NCBI GenBank assembly: GCA_009602725.1
Contig: WELB01000007.1
Span: 601,631 to 626,352, forward strand
Source of the DNA: Spirogloea muscicola
Lineage: Eukaryota; Streptophyta; Zygnematophyceae; Spirogloeales; Spirogloeaceae
Reading direction: 5' to 3'
DNA: 24,722 bases
Both the position numbers and the translations under genes were made by a program. The notes beneath the pieces are model-generated. The model was given only the letters and a program-made list of their open reading frames with translations, was not told the DNA's origin and searched no databases. Numbering within the stretch: the first letter of the stretch is position 1; every line of letters begins with the position of its first letter. Shown piece after piece: positions 1 through 10,198 of the stretch.

Positions 1-163
1 CCCCCTCCTCCCCCTCGCCCCCCTGCTGGCCCCTCGGACGGCTCCTCCCCCACTCCCCACTTTCGCTGCAGCACCACTCCCTGCTCCTGCCGCTGCCGCT
101 GCCTACCTCCGCCGCCGCCGCGCGCGCTCTTGGCTTGCGGCTCTCGCGCCAGCGGCGGCCCCC
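1..163 (+). promoter_or_regulatory. Pyrimidine-rich 5' region of the H1 gene
   Basis: The first 60 bases are almost entirely C and T, followed by a GC-rich stretch with short CCG/CGC repeats just before the H1 start codon. No TATA box is visible. This is probably core promoter and/or 5' untranslated sequence of H1, but the transcription start cannot be placed from sequence alone and the upstream promoter lies outside the window. Confidence 0.4.
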
Positions 164-1106
164 ATGGCGGAGGAGACGTCCGCAGCCGCGGCAGAGAAGC
201 CCGCTGCCGACGCCGAGGCCGCCGAGGCCCCCGCGGAGGCCGCCGAGGAGAAGCCCGCCGACGGCGCTGCCGCCGTCGGGGACAAGCCCGCGGGGAAGCC
301 CGCCAAGGCGCCCAAGGAGAAGAAGCCCAAGGCCCCCAAGGCCCCCCGGGCCCCCAAGGCCTCCAAGGAGCCCAAGCCCGTGGCATCACACCCCCCCTAT
401 GCCACTGTAAGCCCTCTGCTGTACCTGCGGGCTGCTGGCCCCCCTCGGCAATGCGAATGGCTTACTGCATGCTGCGCTTTGGGCCCCGTACTCTTGCCAT
501 GCATTGGAGCCTATGTCGCTAGACGGGAGCTCATGTTTCTGCTTCTCTGCATGTCGTTGGCAGATGGTGAAGGCGGCCATTGCGGAACTCAAGGACCGGA
601 CTGGGTCCAGCCTTCAGGCCATCGGCAAGTACATGGAGGAGCACTACAAGGGCCTCCCGCCCAACTTCCGCAAGACGCTCAACACGCAGCTTAAGAACCT
701 CACCAAGTCTGAAAAGCTGGTCAAGGTGAAGTCGTCGTACAAGCTCAGCGACGCGCTGAAGAAGGATGTCAAGCCAAAGCGCACACGGGCTGTGAAGCCC
801 AAGGCAGCACCCAAGCCCAAATCCTCCACGCCGAAGAAGAAGACCACAACCACAAAGCCCAAGGCAGCAGCGGCTCCTGCGCTGCCCGCCGCAAAGCCTG
901 CGGCCAAGCCGGCAACACCAAAGACAAAGGCTGCAGCACCTCCAAAGGACAAGGCCCCCCCTGCAAAGAAGGCCAAGATGACACCAAAGGCCACAATGCC
1001 GGCCAAGCCAAAGGCCAAGCCAGGGCCCAAGCCGAGGGCCATGAAGAAGACTGCCAAGGCAGCCAAGCCGAAGGCTGCACCAAAAGCCAAGGCCTCCACA
1101 AAGTGA
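164..1106 (+). CDS. H1: Linker histone H1 (two exons)
   Basis: Linker histone that binds nucleosomes at the dyad and linker DNA and compacts chromatin in the nucleus. Exons are 164-406 and 564-1106; the 157-base intron is phase 0, with GTAAGC donor and CAG acceptor. The joined protein is 261 aa. Residues 1-75 are an Ala/Glu/Pro/Lys tail. A winged-helix H15 domain runs from about 76 (HPPYAT, then MVKAAIAELKDRTGSS) to about 150 (KVKSSYKLS), including FRKTLNTQLKNL. The rest is a long Lys/Pro/Ala tail with many KPKA/KAAP repeats, typical of H1. The ATG at 164 sits in a good GCCCCCATGG context. The intron lies just before the conserved M-V-K at the start of the globular domain, where I recall plant H1 genes also being interrupted. 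No other H1 or linker gene is nearby. Confidence 0.95.
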
Positions 1107-3580
1107 GCGACTGTGTGGACTCACTATGTATCAAATGATCCAGTATTTTCCAACACCACCTCCTTCATGAGGCTCGAGACGTGAATTCCATGCCTGGCGT
1201 GACTTTCGTTGATGCCAGAGTTGCATGGCAGCAGGGCTCCAGCCTTTGTGATATCGAGTAATCAAGCCTGCTGAGTCAGCACCCTCCTTGTATAGATAGC
1301 CTCCATACTCTGGCCTTCAGCCTTTTGGTGCTGGTGCTGGTGCCTGAGCTTGTGGTGTAGGTATGTGTAGGCAGCCTGAGAATTTTGTCCACTAATGTGC
1401 ACATGAGTAGTGCCAAATACTGATCTGCAGTCAGCCCCCCGACTCGCTAGACCTTGTACCTTGTCACATGAGTGGCGCATTGGCCCCTCCAATTCTTGGA
1501 AGCCGTTCAAAAAGTGGTGTGACAGATCTTTCATGTGAAAGGATTCTGCAGAGCTACTGAAGCTGGTGTAGTAGGTATTTTGTTGTATGAGGCGTATCTG
1601 TGTCCTGGAAGTCAGTCTGATCGTGCCTGAGGCTTTGAGAGCCTTGATAAGTCGTATTTCGGTTTGCAAGTGTCTCAGCATGCCTTTGTCATATCACCTT
1701 ATGTGACACGACCAGATCAACGAAGATCAGTAGAATAAATGAGGAAAGATAGGACATTAGTATGTATGTGTACATACAATTGTATATGTCCTTGTACCTT
1801 CATAATGACTGGCGTGAGAGTGCACGCATTGAGACGAATGTACAGCTCGCAAGCTAATTGGGGTTCTGATTGTGCGAGCAATGGAGCTCGTGCAGAGAGG
1901 GTCGATGGCTGTGAATGGCTTACTCAAAAGGTAGGACACGGTCCAACAGGTCAAAGAGTGCATACCACTCAGTAAGAGCAAGTTGCAGAGCCAGGGAGTG
2001 CATCGACTCATTCAAGCAAGTGGCAGAGAAGAGTCACGAGAAGAGTCCTTGAGTTTGATGCTTACAGGAGGATAGACGTCATCTTGACTGCTCACGACAT
2101 GGTGTATGGAGCATTAAATAGAGCTGATGTCAGATGCACAGAATTTCAAAGTGCAGGCTTCCTTGTAGCTGCTGCTCTTCGTGCTCTTTTTCTGGTAAGT
2201 GATATGCTGAGGGATGAGGCTCTAGGATTTCGCTTTGTGTAGCCTCGTGCTTTGCACTAGCTTTTGCCTGTGTCTCGGCTTAGTCTGGCCTTACTTTCAG
2301 TTCCTCCGCTCTGCGCGCCTTCGTCTCATAACGAGTGTGTTTGAGAATCGTGCTCTGAGCTCTGACTTTGCTCCGGAGCAAATCTGCACGTCTTATTCGC
2401 TGTCAGCCTTGCCTTCATCTGGGTGTCACCTACTTTAATTGAGACGCCAGCTACTTCAGCTTGCGGCAACAAATAGCCTTGTGAGGCAGCCGTCCAAAAT
2501 ATGCATCACTTATGCGGGCCACTTCAAGTAATGGATCGTTGGACAGACTTGACTAGGAGACAATGTGTGCCACAATGCGATGGTAGCGGGCGCATGCTGA
2601 CTCTGTTCATTGCCAGGCCCTTGCACCACCAAACAGTCTACGAAGGGGCCCCCTTGTCAAGGAAGGCGTCTCCCATGGCTGAATACCTGCCAGGCCAGCG
2701 CCAAGTGAGGGCGCTAGCCAAGGAAGGAAAGCTCGGCGTACAACGTAGGCAGGAGAGGTGCTGTGGAGAGCCGCCCATTCGCGGGATGTTGTACGTTCAG
2801 TAATCACATGCAAAGTGCCGCCCTGATGCCTAGCTTTGGGCAGAGGGAGGGAGGCAAGAGAGGGCGTTTGAAAAGCCGCGGTGGAGCTGGACGCGGAGGC
2901 GCGGGCGGCGCCGCGGCGGCGACCATGGCGCCCTGGCCCTGGCGCGGTGCAGCCACCCGGTGGGGATGCCAGGCCCGGCTCGGGCGCCTGGCCAGCCTCC
3001 ACTTCTGTAACGGAGCCCCTTGTCACGATGGGACCACGGGGCCCGTCTGATTGTATGATTCTGAGTGATTCCGTTCTGCGACTGCTGACTCGGGATCACT
3101 AAGCTCCCCTCCGCTGTCCCTTGCATAAACAAAGTAAGCAAGCAAGCGCGGCCAGATTAACTGGCATAGTGGTCTTGGCGCCATTCGGCCCTTTGGACCC
3201 TGTCCAGTAGTTCTGGGCTGGACATTCACAGCCCCCGCTCCCTTCTTCAGTAAGAGGCCACGTTATTTTTTTGAATAGACATGCACTTTGACGGCTGCAA
3301 GAACGGGGTCGCGGCCTGCGGGCCCAGTGTGAATGGGTCCGAGCAAGAGCGGCCTGTATCGTTCGATCGAGAATGGGGCATCGGAGAGTAGAAAGCGCGA
3401 TCCTGGGCCTGCGCGCTCATTGGACGGTGCCGGCGGGCCTCTTTCAAATGGCAACCCCTCCACCCACTGCCCTGTTCCCAAGCCCTCCATTTCCTGCAAG
3501 CCCCAGAGCTCCTCCCCCTCTCCCCGCTACCCCCCCGGCGCTCAGCTCTCTGCCGCCGCCCTGCCGCCCGCTGCGCCGTC
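1107..3580. other. Intergenic region between H1 and H2A
   Basis: About 2.5 kb without a supportable gene. The first few hundred bases must hold the H1 3' untranslated region; an AATAAA-like string near 1734 is far from the stop and is not convincing as its poly(A) signal. Reading frames here (for example 1262-1681 on the minus strand) resemble no family I know. A CpG-rich island at about 2875-3010 is described separately. The final ~300 bases before 3581 are the H2A promoter and leader; an inverted CCAAT box (ATTGG) is at 3419-3423. Confidence 0.6.
2875..3010. other. CpG-rich island with a strong-context ATG
   Basis: A short, very GC-rich island in otherwise balanced sequence. It contains an ATG at 2924 in a near-ideal context (GCGACCATGG) opening a frame of only about 40 codons. 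No splice donor or family motif supports a real exon, so it is recorded as an island rather than a gene. It could be a promoter, a retro-copy fragment or a first exon I cannot connect. Confidence 0.35.
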
Positions 3581-4116
3581 ATGTCGGGCCGCGGCAAGAC
3601 CTCCGGCAAGAAGGCCGTCTCGCGGTCCGCCAAGGCTGGCCTCCAGTTCCCCGTCGGCCGCATTGCCCGCTACCTCAAGGCTGGCAAGTGAGTGCCGCAC
3701 CGGCCTGCAGCCCCCGCCACTCCTGTGCCTGCCCCCGCCTGTGCTGTGCCCGGGCCTGCCCTTCTGCCGTGTTCGCGCTCGTAAGGTTCGCCCGTAGGTG
3801 TCTCTCCTTACCCACTTGCTGCGACTTGCGGTGCAGGTATGCTACGCGCGTCGGTGCTGGCGCCCCTGTCTACCTGGCCGCTGTGCTTGAGTATCTCGCC
3901 GCCGAGGTCCTTGAGTTGGCTGGTAACGCCGCTCGCGACAACAAGAAGACGCGCATCGTGCCGCGCCACATCCAGCTGGCCGTGCGCAACGATGAGGAGC
4001 TCAGCAAGCTGCTCGGCCTTGTGACCATTGCTTCTGGTGGCGTGCTGCCCAACATCCACAGCGTGCTGCTGCCCAAGAAGACCGCCACGGGCACCCCCAA
4101 GGGCAAGAGCGAATGA
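3581..4116 (+). CDS. H2A: Core histone H2A (two exons)
   Basis: Core histone that pairs with H2B in the nucleosome. Exons are 3581-3687 and 3837-4116; the 149-base intron is phase 2 (GTGAGT donor, CAG acceptor) and splits the Lys codon in KAGK|YATR. The joined protein is 128 aa, the usual length. Visible motifs are [13 protein letters not shown] at the N-terminus, [20 protein letters not shown], the histone-fold core [19 protein letters not shown], the acidic-patch helix [11 protein letters not shown], and [15 protein letters not shown]. The C-terminus is TGTPKGKSE: there is no SQE/D motif, so this is not H2A.X, and no SPKK motif, so not plant H2A.W. It lacks H2A.Z signature changes. An intron in the gene suggests a polyadenylated histone transcript. 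Certain at family level. Confidence 0.97.
3688..3836 (+). other. H2A intron
   Basis: Phase 2 intron with GTGAGT donor and GCAG acceptor. It must be removed, because the exon 1 frame hits TGA immediately after the donor. Core H2A genes of many unicellular chlorophytes and animals lack introns, so its presence is a useful marker of gene type. Confidence 0.9.
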
Positions 4117-4622
4117 GGCGCATGAGCTCGTCTGCCAACCTCTACTCCCATTACTTAGGATGTGTGAGGTGTCTACCTACAGTACGCACTCGGATTTCTC
4201 TTGTTGGCTGCCGCTAGTCCACCTTGACCACCCTGTATAGCACAGTGCATTTCCCGGCTTGCGCCATCGTCCTGTCAGGGCCTTGGCCCTGTCCTATTCA
4301 GTGTTGCCAATTCTCCTTGGCCCACGAAGTCCGCTGCTGTACCCCATCAGTAGTCCCTCCTACTCAGCACTTAGTCTTATCATACTTGCAATACTGACCG
4401 ACAAGATTGTATCATTACTTGTACACTATCTCATTGTAATCAATGAACAATCTTCTGTTCTTGAAATTTGTGTTACAGTAACTAGTCCCCCTGGCCAGCC
4501 CTGTCCGTTTGGAGCCATCCTTCAGAAGTGTATGTACATCACCTGGGAAATAGGACAATTATCCACCACCGACCGGCTAAAGTATGTGAAAGAAGGTTCC
4601 AGCCATGATGAACTGCACCATC
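4117..4622. other. Convergent 3' region between H2A and RPT2
   Basis: About 500 bases shared by the 3' ends of two convergent genes. No coding sequence is supported. A short near-perfect inverted repeat lies at 4276-4291 (listed separately). No animal-type histone stem-loop is recognisable right after the H2A stop codon. Confidence 0.6.
4276..4291. repeat. Small inverted repeat downstream of H2A
   Basis: CAGGGCC, then TT, then GGCCCTG: a 7-bp perfect stem with a 2-base centre, lying 160 bases beyond the H2A stop codon. It does not match the animal histone 3' stem-loop consensus in sequence or distance, and may be chance. Confidence 0.5.
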
Positions 4623-7115
<2,493 letters not shown>

Positions 7116-7249
7116 GGCGGCCCCCCTCCGCCGTCCCCGCCGCGGCGGCCGCTGGCGCTCCCAGGAGCGGGCACGCCCGCAGCCGCCGCCGGTGCCTGCG
7201 GCGGGTCCGGCGGCGAGGAAGTAGGAAGCGGACGCTGACGTAAAAGAAG

Positions 7250-8088
7250 ACGGCTGCTGATAACGGAAGAGCGGCTGTAAAAGCCAGCCTCTGCATACAG
7301 TGGGGGGTGTTCATGAGTATGTTGGCGGAGTCCTTAGCACTCCGGCTCCTTCAGACCTTGTCCATTCCTTTGGGCTCGCCTCTCCCAGCCAGCAGTTACT
7401 CTGGCCGCGCTTGCTCTCGTTGGCGGAGCCACAGGCTCGGCAGAAATAATGCGGCTGCTTATATCGGAAGAGCTGTAGAAACCAGCAAGGTGCATTCAGA
7501 GGGGTGTTCATGACTGTATGAGCGGAGTCACAAAAGAAAGGAAAGAAGCTACAGGCTAGGTACAAACAATGCGGCTGGTGATGCTAAGGGCCAATTTACA
7601 CCCGGTATGTCGGTCGCGCCGAGGGGGACGTGTCGCGCGGTGAATGGTATGACCGCCTTTTACAACCTTGCGCGCCCGGTCGTGGTCGCCCGCCACGAAG
7701 GCGCCACATCGGACGCTGACTAAGACGTTTTTTTGGCCCCCGTTAAGGAGGAAAAGGCGCCGTTTGCACATTTGGCGCTGAATAGGACACTTTACCCCGT
7801 TAATGAAATAACGGCGCCGACTGCCACGAGGGTGGTCAAAATTCCAGCCCCCCTCGCCGAGAAGCCGAGAAGGACCGAGTAATGACCACCCCCCCCCCTC
7901 CCCCGTTCCACAAGTGCAGGCGGCCGCGGCCTCCGTGACGGCGACCAACCCCTTGACCTGGTGGTCAAAACGATCGAGACCGACCGAACAGGTGTAAATT
8001 GGCCCTAAGGAGCGGCTGTGAAAGCTAGACAGGTGCATACAGACGTGTTTGTGACTATATTTAGCGGAGCCACAGGCTAGACAGACAT
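7250..8088 (+). repeat. Three diverged tandem units upstream of RPT2
   Basis: Unit 1 is about 7250-7450, unit 2 about 7451-7570, and unit 3 about 7571-8088 (interrupted). Shared landmarks in order are CGGCTG.TGAT/TAT, GGAAGAGCGGCTGT, GAAA/AAAGCCAGC, GTGCATACAG, GTGTTCATGACTATA, GCGGAGCCACAGGCT, and a CAGAAATAAT-like end. Unit 1 carries about 80 extra bases that include a reverse copy of the dispersed hairpin motif. Unit 3 is split by the element at 7588-8005. The units are found by eye; percent identity was not computed. Confidence 0.65.
7588..8005 (-). mobile_element. Non-autonomous inverted-repeat DNA element, copy 1 (418 bp)
   Basis: Perfect 15-bp terminal inverted repeats, GGGCCAATTTACACC at 7588-7602 and its complement at 7991-8005, with imperfect extension inward to about 28 bp. 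The element is flanked by TAA at 7585-7587 and again at 8006-8008, a 3-bp target-site duplication. No transposase is encoded, so it is a MITE. A 3-bp T-A target with GGGCC-like ends suggests the PIF/Harbinger superfamily, which is an inference. The interior 7701-7818 matches the reverse complement of 8651-8774 in copy 2; strand is set relative to copy 2. It lies within tandem unit 3, whose sequence resumes directly after it. Confidence 0.82.
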
Positions 8089-8478
8089 TTCCCCCCAACT
8101 AGGAAGGCGGGCACACAAGCTCGCCCCGTCAGTGGCCGCCGTCGTCACCACCCACCTCCCCCTCGCCGTGACCGTGCACTGTGCTCACCAGAGGCCGGTT
8201 AACCCCATCTTCGCTGCGGCAGGCAAGCCCCTGCAGCCCCCACGTGTCACGTGACAACATGTGCCGAGAGCAAATAACGTTGGCCACGTGGCACAGTAGT
8301 GGCCCCGTCCTCCCCCCCTGCCCCAGCGGCCGCTGGAGGTACGCTTCGCCGCTGCCCGCGCCGACTGGGCAGCATTCGAAGAGTTTGGCCCGCCCCTGCT
8401 CGAGTGGCAGCGGCCGCCCCAGCTTGGGCAGGCCCACCGCTGTGAGCTCATCAGGAATGGCGCACCCTTAGGTGCTGA

Positions 8479-8886
8479 CGCCCAATTTACACCGGGACGG
8501 ACGGACAGGTGCACGCGGACGCCTGGCGTCCGCCCCGTCAGGGGGATGGACGCGGCCACGATAGCCGAGGCCGCTGCACGTGCGGAAAGGGGGGGGGACG
8601 GAACTGGGCCCACCTGGGGAGGAGGGCCCGGTTCCGTCCGCCCTCGTGGCAAACGGCGCCGTTCCTTTCTCAACGGGGTTTAAAGGCGTCCTAGTTAGCA
8701 TCAAATGTGGCAAACGGAGCCGTTTCCTCCTTAACGAGGGCAAATGGCGTCCTAGTCAGCGCCCGATGTGGCGCTTCCGTGGCGCGCGTCCGCGTCCTGG
8801 GCGGGCAAGGTTAAGTGCCGGGCGTTCCATACACCGCGCGACACGTACCCCTCCGTCCGTCCGTCCGTCCCGGTCTAAGTTGGCCC
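8479..8886 (+). mobile_element. Non-autonomous inverted-repeat DNA element, copy 2 (408 bp)
   Basis: Same family as copy 1, in inverted orientation. The ends are CGCCCAATTTACACC (8479-8493) and the complement of GGGCCAACTTAGACC (8872-8886); both continue inward as GGGACGGACGGAC. TGA occurs at 8476-8478 and 8887-8889, a 3-bp target-site duplication. The right end carries a CCGT tetranucleotide run (8851-8869). The segment ACGTGTCGCGCGGTG, complement near 8833-8847, is shared with copy 1. The outermost left bases have mutated. No coding capacity. Confidence 0.8.
8597..8638. repeat. Strong hairpin inside element copy 2
   Basis: GACGGAAC-T-GGGCCC at 8597-8611 pairs with GGGCCC-G-GTTCCGTC at 8624-8638: 15 positions with one T/G wobble around a 12-base loop. 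I see no full equivalent in copy 1, where the corresponding part is a C-run. Confidence 0.7.
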
Positions 8887-9013
8887 TGATGACACGTCGT
8901 TGGGCAAGCACATCTTTGTGGGCGGGCCAGAGAGTCAGGAAGTTCCTCCGGACCTTGTCCATTCTGTTTTGAACACCCTAAACCAGAATACCTCCAACTT
9001 GGACATTCCTTTT

Positions 9014-9793
9014 GGGCTGGCTTCTCACAGCCATTGCCTTAAATTAAGGCACTACATGTTTCCGCTCCGGCCGCCCTTTGCTGCCAAATTGGAAGCGCTT
9101 TTTCTTTATTGCACAGCCAGCTGCGCGTCTTACAGGAACGCTTTTCCTCGGACATCCCTGTTTTAAAAGAAACAGCTTACTCAAAGACAATGGCTGTGAG
9201 AGGCCAGCCACTTCTCTTTGAAAGAGCCACTTCTTTCCAAAAAGCAACAGCGCTGCCAAATTGACTTGGTGGCTGTGAGAGGCCAGTCCAGAAAGTGACA
9301 AAAGCATGGACAAGGCAGAGGAGCCGGAAAGCGTGTACGACGCCACTGAGCAAGCAGTGAAAGAAAGCCAGGGAAAAGATGATAGGAAGGGGCAGCCCTG
9401 AAGAACGAACAGAGTCCGGATAAGTCAGCTCGTCGGAAAGAGGGACACGCTTCCAGTAGAAGAAGTGGCACTCCCAATGGGGGCAAGGGCTGTGAAAAGC
9501 CAGCCCGAAAAAGAATTGACAAAGGTTCGAAAGGGCCAAATGATGAAGGGGCCTAGAAAGCGCTAAGCAGCTACGAAGGGGCCTGAAGATGCTATGTCAG
9601 AACGGGGGAGGATGGACCACTCAGATAGTTACAAATGAGAAGCCTCAAACCAGTAGAGGGCGGTAGCTGTGATTGGCAGCCCAGAGAAACGAATGTGAAA
9701 ATGGAAGGAGTCAGAAAAGGAGTCCAAAAGCCAAAACTTGCAGGGAAGAAACAGCTCTTCCAATGTAAGGCAATGCCTGTGAGAGGCTCAACC
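9014..9793. repeat. Cluster of GGCTGTGA..GCCAGCC hairpin motifs
   Basis: Copies of a consensus GGCTGTGANAAGCCAGCC are at 9014-9032 (reverse), 9192-9209, 9271-9289, 9487-9506, 9665-9682 and about 9776-9793 (more diverged). Related copies lie at 7271-7289, 7372-7390 (reverse), 7472-7486, 8012-8030 and 16435-16454 (reverse). Each can fold as GGCT..AGCC or GGCTG-TGAA-CAGCC. Flanks are also shared: 9462-9526 and the reverse complement of about 16413-16480 match over roughly 60 bases. No terminal repeats or target duplications were found, so the repeat class is unknown. Confidence 0.6.
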
Positions 9794-9965
9794 CAAAGCA
9801 CGTACAGCGAATGTACAGAGAAAAGAGGCCGACCCCGTTACCACCGTGGGGGCACCGTGGGGGCCCGACAGTACGGCATCGTAGGGGCCTTAAGGTCGCC
9901 AGAAGGCCACTGTCGCCTCCCGCCCGTCGCTTCGCCCTCCGAATCGCCGACGCCCGGCGCCGCCG

Positions 9966-9986
9966 CGGCGGCGGCGGCGGCGGCGG
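9966..9986 (+). repeat. (CGG)7 trinucleotide repeat
   Basis: Seven CGG units followed by two CGA units, about 210 bases before the LHW start, in a CpG-rich leader. A length-variable microsatellite in the 5' region is likely. Confidence 0.85.
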
Positions 9987-10198
9987 CGACGACGCACAAC
10001 CCAGGCCGCGGCGCGGCCGTGCGGGGCGAGCGCAGCCGTCAAGAAGCGGCCGGAGAAGCGACTCGGGCGTCTGGGGTTTCTTCCAAAGGGACGCGGCGGC
10101 CACTGGGACGTCTAGCCATTAAAAGGCGCTCGAGGCGGTCCGGGGGCCCAGCGCCGCAGCTGGAGCCCGCGCGTCTCCTGCTGCGCGGCGCCGTTCCG

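Larger units (their letters stand above)
7116..10198. other. Divergent RPT2/LHW intergenic block, repeat-rich
   Basis: About 3.1 kb between two divergently transcribed genes. No protein family is recognisable in its reading frames. It contains three diverged tandem units (7250-8088), two inverted-repeat elements (7588-8005 and 8479-8886), many copies of the GGCTGTGA..GCCAGCC motif, and a CGG trinucleotide run before the LHW start. The ends must include both promoters; the first ~130 bases beside RPT2 and the last ~300 bases beside LHW are strongly GC-rich. Confidence 0.7.

Noticed and set aside
531-1124. Minus-strand frame antisense to H1
   Set aside because: A shadow of the low-complexity Lys/Pro/Ala tail of H1.
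1262-1681. 139-codon minus-strand frame downstream of H1
   Set aside because: No recognisable domain, no splice context and no codon-composition support.
2607-3026. 139-codon minus-strand frame and overlapping frames
   Set aside because: Composition-driven frames across the CpG island; nothing family-like.
4117-4300. Animal-type histone 3' stem-loop after H2A
   Set aside because: No sequence matching the consensus stem-loop and purine-rich element is present at the expected distance.
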